The translations under genes and the position numbers were made by a program. From contig JAQFVV010012572.1 of NCBI GenBank assembly GCA_028023455.1, positions 186,001 to 250,000 of the forward strand: DNA of 64,000 nt, given 5' to 3'. The stretch is from Epiperipatus broadwayi (lineage: Eukaryota; Onychophora; Udeonychophora; Euonychophora; Peripatidae). Positions 12,051 to 24,360 of the stretch are shown here, piece by piece (the stretch's first letter is position 1; every line of letters begins with the position of its first letter). The notes under the pieces were generated by a model, which searched no databases, was not told the origin of the DNA, and was given only the letters and a program-made list of their open reading frames with translations.

Positions 12051-14230
12051 AGGGGCTACATTAGGTGGGCTCTGGGCCATAGAGACAAGAGACCCACTCT
12101 GTCATCTATTATTGTGAGAAATAAACTTTATTCAGGATCTAACATGCTTCTCAAAATTTTTTCGTAGTTCAAGGGAAAAGTTCTCTACCCTTGTGCCTGA
12201 CTTTAGGCCAGATTCAACTCGGGATCCTTCACTCTCTGACCATGGCATTTTGGAAGGAGATGTTCTGGCCAAATTAACCTTGATGGCTGAAAGCATCCAT
12301 CCAGGGCTACATGCAATCCCCTCATTCCTCCTGGTACACTTGTCCAAATTCTCTGGTCCAATCATGTAAACTTAATTAATTACATTTTTTCCAATGTCTG
12401 AAACATCAGTGGACTTTATTCCATAGTGATGGCGTCATTCCTAAAGTGCAATATAATTCCATCTCCACTGGAGAATCTGCAGCCCATCTCTATGACCCCA
12501 TTGATGGTCAAGGTCATTGAGTCCATTATCAAGGACAAAATTCAAAATAAAATTCTTCCCCTTATTTGGCAATACCAATTTTCAAAAAGGGGCAGTTCTA
12601 CTGCAGATGCCATCAATTTATTTAAAATCACTATTGACCACATCAGATCCTCCATGCAATCTAGACTGGTGGTTGTGCATCTTGATATCTCCAGTGTCTT
12701 TGATTCTATCCAAATCAATACCCTTTTAACCTTACTTGGCAAGCATGACAACTCTACTGGAATCATCAATATTATTAGGAACCTCCTCTACAATCATAAA
12801 GTGAGCATCTCGCTGAATGGAAAACTTTCCCTTCCATCACATCCTCCATTCCACAGGGTTCTCAGTGCCTTGTTTTTCATTACTTACCTCAACCCTATGC
12901 TCCTTCAAATTGAGAGATATCTTCCTGGCATCCATATCCCAACATTAAGTACATCAATTCACCACATCACCTATATGGACATCTTGGCTGTTTTTCTTCC
13001 AGCAAAAAAATTAATCCCCAGACTTCTATCAGTGCTTAAAGAGTTCTCTGATCTAAACTGGCTTCCAATTTAATATAGCCAAGTCATCCACCTGGCATTT
13101 ATCTTCTAGTAAGAACATTCCTGACCCATTTGTAGCAAAACCTCAGAAATTCTTAGGCTTTCCAATATTTGAATCTGCTTCTGCCATGAGGAGATCAAGA
13201 TAAGCTACTTCAATCTACACAGAAAATCACATCCTTCTTTTCCAAAGTTTACATGTCCATGTTTGCCAAGTCTTCCCTTATCAATATATTAATATTCCCC
13301 CAGAATATCCTATTCCATCCCAGTGATCAATTTCACCAAAGTCTTCATCAGGAAACTACACAAGATAGGCACTGATCTGATTAGAGGGGACAAAAGTGCA
13401 ACCATCAGCTTGAGAAGCCTGCAGAACCATACAAAACTCAATGGGTTATTCCTACATTCCATAGATACATTTATATTTCAACATTCCTACAACTCTTTCT
13501 ACAGAATGTTCCTGCAGTATCCCAACTCCTCACCCTTTAAGGAGATCACTCCCATAAACAAGCCTCTCCCTGGAAGCACTGGTTGGCTGGCAACCCTCAC
13601 ATCTCATCTTCAAATTTACTACTATTCCTAACAAGCCATCCTCAATGAAAATCCAATTTCTAAGAAGCTTACTACATCCTTAATCCTGATGTTTCTCCAG
13701 AATCAACTCTCCTTCAGCTCAACAACCATCTGCTAATCAAGAAATTTAAGTGATGGTTCCTTGAGCCCAAATTCTTTGATTTCCTGTTGAAGATAAACCT
13801 CACTACCTTGCCTACTAAATACTTTCTTGTACATTGCCAAGGATTCTCAAACATAAGATTCTACTTGCACTCTGTGCCTCAGAGAGGAGGAAACTTCTCT
13901 TCATCTCCTCTGCCACTGTGTTTCCCTTCAACTCTACAGAGACCTTATAGCCTCCATGCTAAATGACAAAATGCCTTTCTTATCTACTCTCATTGACAAT
14001 ATACTGTGTGGATCCATCCCAAAGATACCTTCATCAACATCATTATTGTTTTCACTATAGTACACCTGGTACTGGCTCACCTTTAATCATTTACTGGAGC
14101 ATCCACTTGATTTATATATTGACAAAATTGAAAAAATTCAGGAGGGACCAGAATTTGGCTCCCTCCTACATCTATGATGCCACATGGAAGCTAATTGATT
14201 TGCCTCCCAAAAGCTGATCCCTTTTATATC
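12051..14230 (+). pseudogene. Decayed non-LTR retrotransposon (LINE) with RT and zinc knuckle
   Basis: Higher GC content than its surroundings marks this plus-strand LINE. In frame 1, 12127-12366 encodes the region before RT, ending LHAIPSFLLVHLSKFSGPIM, like the GPDGIPxxLL stretch of LINE RTs. The 215-codon frame 12426-13073 gives RPIS-type LQPISMTPLMVKVIE, motif A VVHLDISSVFDSI, a motif B-like LSALFFITYLNPML, and motif C decayed from YADD to YMDILAVF. A further frame follows at 13323-13631. At 13866-13925, in the same frame as the RT, CTLCLREEETSLHLLCHC is a C-x2-C ... H-x-C knuckle typical of LINE C-termini. Stops and frameshifts separate the pieces. The clade is not certain; endonuclease type is not visible. 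The 3' boundary is approximate. Confidence 0.75.
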
Positions 14231-15063
14231 TGAATAGAAATCACCTATCCTGGAAATGATTAGTGGCTGATTTGCATGCATTCCTTTGAGATTGATTATG
14301 ATTTATCTTACTCCTCAAGCTTATTGCCCAGACCCTGAGTATTATCACATTGACTTCCATTCTGAAGGGTCGGTTTACCTATACAAAGCTGTGGCTTTGG
14401 GTGGCTTTGTGTGGACAAAAGTTTAGAACTATCTTTGTGCATTTTGAGACATGCAAGCTTAGTCACCTACCACCAAGACACTAAATCCCAGGCTCATTCC
14501 TTTGCTGTTATGCATCATATTAGTCCTTATAGGCTGTGCCATGCAATATGTGTCAATATAAAACTTCTACCTCTCTGAATACCATTTAATGTATCCTATG
14601 TCTAATTTTATCATAACTGTAATCAAATTTTAGAGTAACCATAGCAATGGTGGATATTGAAATGTTGGAAATTAATCCAAACTAAAATATGGTTTAACCC
14701 AAAAACTATTTTATTTACATTATATAACCAAGTAAAAATTTTAGGTGATATTAATTTTTCATGTTCAATTAAAGAATTTCTATCCTTTTACACATGACTA
14801 TCAGTTATTCTAAAAGCAACTGTTTCCTTAACAACATAGCAACACTGATTTTATTTAAATACCTCCACAACACTCACTTTAATATTAAAACTTGAATATT
14901 CAAATTAATGATAAATTTAATACAACTGTATTTTTAATGGCTTAATATTAATGAACAAGGGGGAAATATATAAAGCCTTTTTGCATGAAAAATGTTATAT
15001 ACTAAAAATATCTAAATATGTATTAATAAGTAATTTAACAGTGTTATTAATATATAATTATTT
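14231..15063. other. Anonymous DNA downstream of the LINE
   Basis: The first 350 bp keep LINE-like base composition and may be its 3' region, but no motif could be read. The rest is AT-rich with nothing recognised. Confidence 0.45.
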
Positions 15064-16145
15064 GTTCAAAACATTCAAGCCAAATATGCAAACGCTTTGC
15101 GAGTGTTAAATAATAAATGAATACCCTCTGACCAATACAAGATATAGAATTTATGCAGGAATAAAAAGAATCCCTCTTATTCCTATGACTCAAATATTTA
15201 TATATGAGCAAATCTGAAGTACTGAAACAGAAGGCGTGACGATAGAACGGTCACTTTAAATTACTATATACAATGTCTGAATGAATGACGCTGATGAAAT
15301 TTTCTAGAATTTACTAAACATCATTCCAACTGAAACTTAATCATATATATAAATAAGCATTTATTTTTATAGCGTCTGTATATAATTGTAATTACATTCA
15401 TATCGGCCTTTCAAGCCAATTGTGCAAACGCTTTGCGAGTGTTAAATAATAAATGAATACCCTCTGACCAATACAAGATATACAATTATATACAGACGCT
15501 ATAAAAATAAATGCTTATTTATATATATGATTAAGTTTCAGTTGGAATGACGTTTAGTAATTCTAGAAAGTTTCATCAGCGTCATTCATTCAGACATTGT
15601 ATATAGTAATTTAAAGTGATCGTTCTATCGTCACGCCTTCTGTTTCAGTACTTCAGATTTGCTCATATATAAATATTTGAGTCATAGGAATAAGAGGGAT
15701 TCTTTTTATTCCTGCATAAATTCTATATCTTGTATTGGTCAGAGGGGATTCATTTATTATTTAACACTCGCAAAGCATTTGCACACAATTGGCTTGAAAG
15801 GCCGATATGAATGTAATTACAATTATATACAAATGCTATAAAAATAAATGCTTATTTATATATATGATTAAGTTTCAGTTGGAATGACGTTTAGTAAATT
15901 CTAGAAAATTTCATCAGCATCATTCATTCAGACATTGTATATAGTAATTTAAAGTGACCGTTCTATCGTCACGCCTTCTGTTTCAGTACTTCAGATTTGC
16001 TCATATATAAATATTTGAGTCATAGGAATAAGAGGGATTCTTTTTATTCCTGCATAAATTCTATATCTTGTATTGGTCAGAGGGTATTCATTTATTATTT
16101 AACACTCGCAAAGCATTTGCACAATTGGCTTGAAAGGCCTATATG
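15064..16145. repeat. 338-bp repeat: tandem copies joined head to head
   Basis: One unit of about 338 bp occurs minus-strand at 15076-15412, followed by the start of a second minus copy (15413-15482). At 15482/15483 orientation flips, and a plus copy (15483-15810) is followed by another plus copy (15811-16140). Units join as ...GGCTTGAAAGGCCGATATG..., so the arrays look like more than one turn of the same sequence in each direction. Copies are nearly identical and non-coding. The layout matches that of the hammerhead families elsewhere in this window, but I found no CTGANGA...GAAA core on either strand. Confidence 0.8.
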
Positions 16146-16244
16146 AATGTAATTTAAATAGTTATATATTTATAATACCATAAAATTACTTATTTATATA
16201 TACATATAACTAATGTTTTTTATTGCATTGCCAAATGTATAGAA

Positions 16245-16820
16245 TATAATATTAAATCATCTATGCACTTTATTGCTGTTTCATAATGCTTTAATTACCA
16301 CCCTCTTACAGTAAATTATAAATAATTGAATTATAAATAATTGAATGAATAAATTATAAATATTTATTGTTAATAAAATGAATAATAATAATAATAATGT
16401 AAAGTATAAAAATATTAAATTAAATATTTAAAAGAATAATAAGAGTAAAATATAAAATTTGATTATTGAAGGTTTTAAATGATAAATATAGAATGTAAAA
16501 AAGGTAAAATATATAATAATATTTACAATGGTAATAAATAAATGATGATTATAAGATGTATATATAGAATGTATGTAGGTTGTATATATATATATATAAT
16601 TATATCTGTATATAGTTATATGTGTATGCATATGAATTGTATACATATAATGTATATAGATGTATAAAAAATTACATGTTCATGTATATTTATATTCATA
16701 TATTTGTATTATGTTGTAGTTCTGAAAAAGATTGCTGGGGCAATCAAAACTGTAAGAGAGTGGTAATAAGCATTGTGAAACAGTGATGAAGTGCATAGAT
16801 GATTTAATATTATATGTTCT
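16245..16820. repeat. Inverted repeat with about 70-bp arms
   Basis: The left arm at 16245-16315 is the reverse complement of 16750-16820 (shared blocks include ATCATCTATGCACTT and ACTCTCTTACAGT-like sequence). The 430-bp loop is AT-rich with an AAT run. A weak hammerhead-like motif (16722-16750) lies at the inner edge of the right arm. Confidence 0.65.
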
Positions 16821-17924
16821 TATTAGAAATGGGCTTTGGTGTAAGGGCCACCCCCATTACTCTTAGTTCCATCAGATCACTTTTTAGATCTGGAACACAA
16901 GGGACTAGAACTGTATTTCAAGCTGGTCCAATCACCTGAACTTGATAGCAAGTCATACGGTCTGTGGGAACCAAGTCCTTGGTACTGAATCTCATGAGTA
17001 ATTATGCATTTGGGCCACATCTCTTATTTATTTTATGTAGTGCTGTAGTCTCGGAAAGTAAACTGCAAATCGCCAGTTCACCCTCCATAATATTATTCCT
17101 TCAGCATTGATCTGAACCTCAGATCTAGTTTATATAATGCAATCTGCATAAAGAGCACATTTATTGCTTATTATGTAATATTAATATATTAGTTATATCT
17201 GTTAGTTATCATTCTTGTAGAATTTAATTATTAGCAAACCTCATTGGGAAAGTATACCATAATTAAGGTATGATTAAAAACTGTAGATATCAACTTGTAA
17301 CACATTAAATGTAAATGATTTTAAAGTGCATAAAAGATGAGAACCTGTATTGAAATCTTCTCATCACTGTAAGACACCTGTGTGTGTGTAAATCCTGATG
17401 AACTTTTTATATTTTGTATTATTTATCTTATATTTTCATAAGTTAATATTTTTAAATTTATAAATGTTTATTGAGTTATTCGCAATTCCATACCAACTTC
17501 TATACAAATCTATTCCCTTTAGCATCAATTATTAATATATGCATTATCTATCTAGCCATAAATATGTGTCTTTAATTAAACTATTAGTAATTATTTATTA
17601 TTTACTGTGTCTCTTGCTCCACCCTTTGCTACTGCCAGCACACTAATTAAGAAACTCCAAGTATGGCCTCATATATGTCATTCATAGGGTAATAAATCTT
17701 GGAGCATTGGTGAAGGATCTGAGTTGCAATTGGATTCAAGGTATCAACCCCACATCTAGATCAGCCTTGGTATAATTTTCCAAAACTCTGTATTTTGTGG
17801 TGTGAGTGTACAAATATTACTGTTACAGTGTATATATAAATAGTCTTGTTATATATCATTTTAGTTTAATAAAAGAAATCTAGTAATTGATATGTAAGTA
17901 GCATTTAAAGAATTAGTTATTCTA
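16821..17924. other. Anonymous DNA, no gene recognised
   Basis: More complex sequence at 16825-17130 and 17630-17800 could be decayed SINE-like or other repeats, but no A/B-box pair or second copy could be shown. The remainder is AT-rich. Confidence 0.45.
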
Positions 17925-19115
17925 ATCATCATCATCAACCATTATCAATCCACTGTTGGATGAAGGACTCTCCAAGTTCAATCCATCTTCTCTGATCTAT
18001 AGCTTCTCTTCTCCATATCACCCCTGCACTCTTTCTTATTTCATCCATTCATCTAACAGGTGGTCACTTTCTGGGTCTTTTTCAATTTCATTTAAGATTC
18101 CAATTGCCCATCTATTATCATCTCTTCTAGCAATATGTCCAGCCCTACTCCACTTCAGTCTTTTAATTTTTTCAATGAGGTCAATAACACCTGTTTGATT
18201 TCTTACCCATATATTGTGTTTTCGATCTCTTCTTGTTACTCCCAACATGCATCTCTCCATATTTCTTTGAGTGGTCTGAAGTTTCTGTATTGCTTTTCTA
18301 TTAAGTGTCCACATCTCAGATCCATAAGTAAGAATTAGTAAAACACATTTATTAAAAACCTTCCTTTTCAAACATATAGGCATATTTCCTTTTAGTATCA
18401 AGTTATTTCTACCAAAAGCACCCCAACTAAGTTTAACTCTATGATTAATTTCATCCATTATGTTTCCCATCTGTATTAATAATTTGACCAGGTTATTTGT
18501 AACTGTTAACTTCTTCTAACTCATCATAATCAATTTTCATTTTCATATTTTGAGAAAATCCATTTAACATTACTTTAGTCTTTTTAATATTTATCTTTAG
18601 TCCTACTTTCCTATTTTCATCTGGTAACTCCTGAAACATTTCCTTCAGCTCTAAAGCATTATTTGCAACAACAACTACATCATCTGAAAAATCTAAATGA
18701 CTTAAATAATCTCCATTTACTTTCTTTCCTTTAGTTTTCCATTTTAATCCACAAAATACTTCTTGCAGCACTGCTGTAAAAAGTTTTGGAGATATGGAGT
18801 CACCCTATTTTACATCCTTCTCAATGTTGACTTTCTAGTATCATTATGTAATCTAATTTTTGCATTTTTATAAATATTCTTTAAAATATGACAATATCCT
18901 GGATCTATACCTTAATGATCCAATGCTTTAATCACTGAAGAAATGTTTATAAAATCAAATGCCTTTTCATAATCTACAAATCCAAAGCATAATGGCAACT
19001 CATATTCCTTTTTCCTTTCTATAACTTCTCTCAATACCTGAATATGATCTACTGTACTAAAACCATTTTTAAATCCAGCTAGTTCTTTTGGTTGGTGGAA
19101 ATCCAATGTTCTTTG
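17925..19115 (-). pseudogene. RTE-type LINE, 5'-truncated reverse transcriptase
   Basis: On the minus strand, reading from 19115 down, the DNA encodes an RT fragment. It reads FHQPKELAGFKNGFSTVDHI, then FGFVDYEKAFDFI (motif A, F-DYEKAFD), a region with stops, LDFSDDVVVVANN (motif C, usually FADD, here FSDD), and LKINIKKTKVM. The 144-codon frame 18036-18470 gives the conserved RTE tail: VLLILTYGSEMWTL, MERCMLGVTRRDR, and LKWSRAGHIARRDDNRW. This order is characteristic of RTE-clade proteins. Two or more frame breaks make it inactive. The 5' cut lies at a TA run (19119-19140); the 3' end has a CAT-rich tail. It is clearly better preserved than the related copy at 7.2-9.3 kb. Confidence 0.85.
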
Positions 19116-19138
19116 TAGACGAATTATATATATATATA

Positions 19139-19904
19139 TAAAACAAAACAAGTTATAAAATTCATAACTTGCTCTTAGCTTGCAATTTATGATCACTAGA
19201 TGGAGCTTTACCAATAGCTCCTAAACAAGCTTTTGTTCACATAAACACTGAGAGAGACAGAATTCAATATCTCTTTCATTATCTCCAACCACCAGATCAT
19301 GGTTTCAAGCTAGTTGGCTCACTTCAATGATGGGTAGGAGAACAGAAACTAGATCTAAATACTGACTCTACAATCAGCATTTTATGAAACAAGTTTCTAT
19401 CAGTTTGAAAGCATGAATTTTTCAAATATGTAAATATCTTCAAATCCAGTCAAACAAACTAGACAGCTAAATGGGTCTGATATCAGTTCAGTTTCACTAT
19501 ATAGTAAAAGCCTCTGCAATATATATCATTGCAAAAACCTTCAAGGGTACATTTATGATAAACAAAACAAGTTATAAATTTCATAACTTGCTCTTAGCTT
19601 GCAATTTATGATCACTAGATGGAGCTTTACCAATAGCTCCTAAACAAGCTTTTGTTTACATAAATGCTGAGAGAGACAGAATTCAATATCTCTTTCATTA
19701 TCTCCAACAACCATGCCATGGTTTCAAGCTAGTTGGCTCACCTCAGTGATGGGTAGGAGAACAAAAACTAGATCTAAATACTGACTCTACAATCAGCATT
19801 TTATGAAACAAGTTTCTATCAGTTTGAAAGCATGAATTTTTCAGATACGTAAATATCTTCAAATACAGTCAAATAAACTTGACAGCTATATGGGTCTGAT
19901 ATCA
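19139..19904. repeat. 419-bp tandem dimer (1.8 units)
   Basis: A unit beginning AACAAAACAAGTTATAAA repeats with an offset of 419 bp (AGTT at 19151 and 19570). The copies are near-identical. The second is cut at 19904. The length and tandem layout resemble the hammerhead repeat monomers. Each unit has GGCTCAC(C/T)TCA followed by TGATGG and A(A/G)AAACTAGATC (around 19318-19353 and 19737-19772), which loosely parallels the family B ribozyme region but lacks a proper core. Confidence 0.8.
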
Positions 19905-19912
19905 GACCCATA
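19889..19912. repeat. 24-bp perfect palindrome
   Basis: TATGGGTCTGAT followed directly by its reverse complement ATCAGACCCATA sits exactly where the second 419-bp unit ends, so it marks a rearrangement junction. Confidence 0.85.
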
Positions 19913-20050
19913 TATATATAAGACATATTTTGCAGGTTCATCCATGTTAAAAAATTTAAATATTGATATACCGATGTTTTGAAACATCGGTATATCAATA
20001 TTTAAATTTTTAACACGGATGAACCTGCAAAATATGTCTTTTATATATGC
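19911..20050. repeat. Near-perfect hairpin, about 65-70-bp arms, 2-nt loop
   Basis: Arms meet at 19979/19982 (CCGATGTTT, loop TG, AAACATCGG) and extend outward past AAGACATATTTTGCAGG. I count one substitution and one single-base indel in about 60 bp. Such a tight loop and low divergence imply recent formation; the palindrome could extrude as a cruciform or fold as RNA. Confidence 0.9.
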
Positions 20051-20077
20051 AACTTGTGAAAATCTTCATATCAACAT

Positions 20078-20593
<516 letters not shown>

Positions 20594-21300
20594 GTTTGTT
20601 AAACTGTATTTAATAGTATATATTATAATAAATCAAAATTGGTAGTAATAAGTAACCAACAAATTGTAACCTAAAGAATTGTGATTGCCACTCAAACATT
20701 TCATCTAGATGATTGCTTGGTATCTTATAACAATTGAAATCCAATATGATGGGCAAGCCAAACTGTAACATATAAAATTGGACTAGATATAACTATCAAT
20801 AAAAAAAGTGGTTAAAAAAATTGTATAAGTTAAGCTCAGTGGGTTGCAACTATGCCATATGCCACATTAGCAAGAGAAAATGGGTAAATAATTGGATAAA
20901 TTATCATTAAGATAAAAGGCAATATTAATAACTTAAGAGAAGGAGAATTCTTATACTCACTCTTATGACTCTTAACATTGGAAGCATATGATATTGAAGG
21001 TTACATTAAAATTCTTCACTTCACAAGATCTACCATTGCCACCCCTTATCAATTTCTTAAGCATCTTATTGTCATGATCAGATGAAACATTTGATTTATA
21101 CTATATGGATATGTTTTCTTAAAAATTTTCCACAGTGTTATCTTATTTGAAAATTATTTCTTCTTTAGTAAATATGATTAAATATAATGATGATGAAATG
21201 AATTCTCTTTTAACTCTTACAGATTATTTAGCAAAGAATGAAATCCTAGTGAAAAAACAGTGAGATATACTCTTACACCTAAGATAATGTCTCCCACAAT
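20594..21300. other. Unique-looking AT-rich DNA
   Basis: Nothing recognised between the GATA array and the triplet array. Confidence 0.5.
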
Positions 21301-21301
21301 T

Positions 21302-21322
21302 ATGATGATGATGATGATGATG

Positions 21323-21411
<89 letters not shown>

Positions 21412-21774
21412 AAGAAGAAGAAGAAGAAGAAGAAGAAGAAGAAGAAGAAGAAGAAGAAGAAGAAGAAGAAGAAGAAGAAGAAGAAGAAGAAGAAGAAGAA
21501 GAAGAAGAAGAAGAAGAAGAAGAAGAAGAAGAAGAAGAAGAAGAAGAAGAAGAAGAAGAAGAAGAAGAAGAAGAAGAAGAAGAAGAAGAAGAAGAAGAAG
21601 AAGAAGAAGAAGAAGAAGAAGAAGAAGAAGAAGAAGAAGAAGAAGAAGAAGAAGAAGAAGAAGAAGAAGAAGAAGAAGAAGAAGAAGAAGAAGAAGAAGA
21701 AGAAGAAGAAGAAGAAGAAGAAGAAGAAGAAGAAGAAGAAGAAGAAGAAGAAGAAGAAGAAGAAGAAGAAGAAG

Positions 21775-21804
<30 letters not shown>
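21302..21804. repeat. Compound triplet array: ATG, AAT, then 423 bp of AAG
   Basis: Short ATG and AAT blocks (21302-21381) run into an uninterrupted AAG block (21382-21804, about 141 units). The long homopolymeric reading frames it creates (poly-Ser, poly-Arg, poly-Phe) are artefacts. A purine-only strand this long can form triplex or H-DNA. Confidence 0.98.
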
Positions 21805-21805
<1 letters not shown>

Positions 21806-21869
21806 TCTCAAGCTTCAACCCAAAAAATTTGCTTAATACCATCATTATTAAAGGATGTAACCCATAATA

Positions 21870-22390
21870 ATGTTTTTCCATTTTTCCAACATACAAATCA
21901 TGTTGATTAGCATTTTTCCATTTTTCCATGGGACAATAAATACTGAACTAGTGGTTTTTTTTTATTTTCCCAAGGTGAATTTTATGCCAACTAGTATTTT
22001 CCACTTTTTTAAGGTGCGATTCATGCAAACAAGGGTTTGTTTTCCATTTTCCCAAAATACAATTTATGCTAAACTGCAATTTTTTTCATTTTTCCAGAAT
22101 TCAATACATTCTAGATGGTGCTTTCCCATGCTGAAATGATTATTTTTCCATGTTCCCAAAATGCAGTTAGTGCTGGCTAGTGTTTTTCCATTTTCCCAAA
22201 ATGCAATTCATGCTGACAACTGTTTTTTCATTTTCTCAAGATACAATCCTTGCTAAACTAATATTTGTCCATGATATAATTCATGCATACTAGTGTTTTT
22301 TATTCTCCCAGGATGCAATTCATTCTAAACCAATGTTTTGTGTTTTTCCAAGATGTAATTCATTCTGACTACTATTTCTCCTTTTTTTCA
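21870..22390. repeat. Degenerate minisatellite, period about 40-44 bp
   Basis: A module of the form TTTTTCCATTTTTCCA followed by a variable ACAATTCATGC(T)-like part recurs roughly every 40-44 bp, about 12 times (for example near 21875, 21913, 22037, 22140, 22183, 22227, 22310). Copies are diverged from each other, so the array is old. No coding role is evident. Confidence 0.75.
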
Positions 22391-22775
22391 CATGGAACTA
22401 ATGCAACAAATGAAACAATAAGACTTAGTTACGAAAACTATAGTACTGTCACCAAATGAACTCAATTTTTATGTGACCATATGTCAATCTAACACTAACT
22501 TCAACCCCTTCTCCATATGTTTTCAATCATACAATCATTTTTTAATATCAGATTTAAACATTTTACGTTAGCCTAATTTGACTTGTATCTTGTTATATAA
22601 TAATTATTTTTCCTTTAATTAGTGTAAATCATGTTTTCTGTCCTACCACAATCAAGACTGTAAAACCTTTATTATATATGTAATATTATGAATCAATATT
22701 GTATCTAAGACCTCATGTTTTCAAATGTAACTTAAGTAACCTATTTTGAGTCTCAATAAAGTTTACCCTTTGAAA
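22391..22775. other. AT-rich DNA ending in a polyadenylation-like tail
   Basis: The last part (22752) has AATAAA followed by a CAT/AAT microsatellite, as at the 3' end of many LINE copies, so this may be the 3' end of an unidentified element on the plus strand. Confidence 0.4.
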
Positions 22776-22928
<153 letters not shown>

Positions 22929-23923
22929 TCAATTCAATTCATTTATTAAGTGCTAAACAACAGCATAAAGCCAATTACAATTTGCACATTACAATAAAAG
23001 GAAAAATAATACATATAACATAAAATGAAAATATAAATGTTTACATAATAAAACATTATTTAAAATTAAAAACAATATTTAAAATTTAAAATATCACAAA
23101 GATTAATGTTACTCCCAATCTGATTATATAAAGAGAGTAACTTTAAATATTTGACAAAGTTATTGTTGTTTCCTTAATAAATGTCTTTAGATCTACTAAA
23201 AATATGTCAATATCATTAAAATAGATATTATAAAAATTTGGTAATCTATATAATGCTGCCAAATATAAAGTTTCACATTTATATTTATCGATACTAAATA
23301 AATCCTTATTCCTTGTATATACATGAGGAACTCTTATTAAAACCTTTGAAATACAATTATGTAAGTAAATTTTTCCATGAATGATTAAATAAAAAAATTT
23401 CATATCACGGATCACTCTTCTATGAAACAAATTTATACAAACATCTTTCGCATTAATTATATTACTGAATTTATTGTATATTGATTGCAATTTATCTATA
23501 TGAAATAATTTATTCGAGTTCCATATTATTGAGCCATATTCCATTATAGGAAGTACAAGTGTTTTAAACAAATGTATTTTAATAAAAATATTAAAATAAC
23601 GTCCATTACGAAGAATAAGCCCCATTATTTTATTGGCATTACATAAAATATTATCTACATGAGTTGTAAAAGGTCCCTTCTGATTAAACCATATTCCAAG
23701 ATCTTTATAATACTTTTTATATTCAATAGTTTTATTATTTATATAATATGAGTCCATGTAGTATTGAACTTTCCTTGTATATGTAACACCACAACATTTT
23801 TCTATATTTATATGCATGTTATTCTTCAAACACCATTCAGAAAAGCTATCTATATAAGACTGAAGTTGTAAATGATCCTTATAACAAGTAATTAATTTAA
23901 ATATTTTACAATCATCAGCATAT
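22929..23923 (-). pseudogene. LINE fragment (Jockey/CR1-like RT, C-terminal part)
   Basis: About 260 codons are open on the minus strand from 23923 to 23143. They begin at LSYADDCKIF, which is RT motif C (YADD) plus flanks, then NMHINIEKC (motif D region), KDLGIWF (the LGV/I strand), and a thumb with IMGLILRNG and LVLPIMEYGSIIWNSN. This order is typical of Jockey/CR1-group LINE proteins. The motif C aspartates are intact. The leucine run translated upstream is only the AAT array. Motifs A and B, the endonuclease and ORF1 are absent. The 3' end passes into an ATT tail. The frame has no break, so the insertion is fairly young. Clade assignment is approximate. Confidence 0.8.
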
Positions 23924-23924
23924 G

Positions 23925-24006
<82 letters not shown>

Positions 24007-24022
24007 CAACAACAACAACAAC

Positions 24023-24080
<58 letters not shown>
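23924..24080. repeat. AAT array with internal AAC block
   Basis: AAT units with seven AAC units at about 24002-24023. It directly joins the truncated 5' end of the LINE fragment. Confidence 0.97.
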
Positions 24081-24081
<1 letters not shown>

Positions 24082-24280
24082 AATGTAATTGAATAGGTTA
24101 ATTGATGTAGACCCCAATTCAATACTTCAATACCTATGTAATTAGCAATGAAAATCTCAGTCAAATCAAATCTGTAAAAATCATCATGCCACTTTAACCA
24201 AGGCATAAGTATGTAAACATCATGTAACCTTTGTTGACAATAAAGTATATTATTGAATAATAATGATGATGATAATGATG

Positions 24281-24360
<80 letters not shown>
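24081..24360. repeat. Short unique segment with AATAAA, then AAT array
   Basis: 24081-24256 is unique-looking and ends ACAATAAAGTATATTATTG, a LINE-3'-end-like signal on the plus strand. It runs into ATG/AAT repeats at 24257-24360. Confidence 0.75.

Noticed and set aside
12132-12365. 77-codon minus-strand open frame
   Set aside because: It is the antisense shadow of the plus-strand pre-RT region of the LINE.
13325-13365. Minus-strand CTGATGA followed by GAAA as a hammerhead
   Set aside because: No stem II can form between them and the region is decayed LINE coding sequence; coincidence.
15280-15310. CTGATGAAATTTTC in the 338-bp repeat as a hammerhead
   Set aside because: No stem II and no GAAA at the right distance on either strand.
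21224-21929. Long open frames of poly-Ser, poly-Arg and poly-Phe, about 200 codons each
   Set aside because: They are translations of the AAG array in three frames and are not genes.
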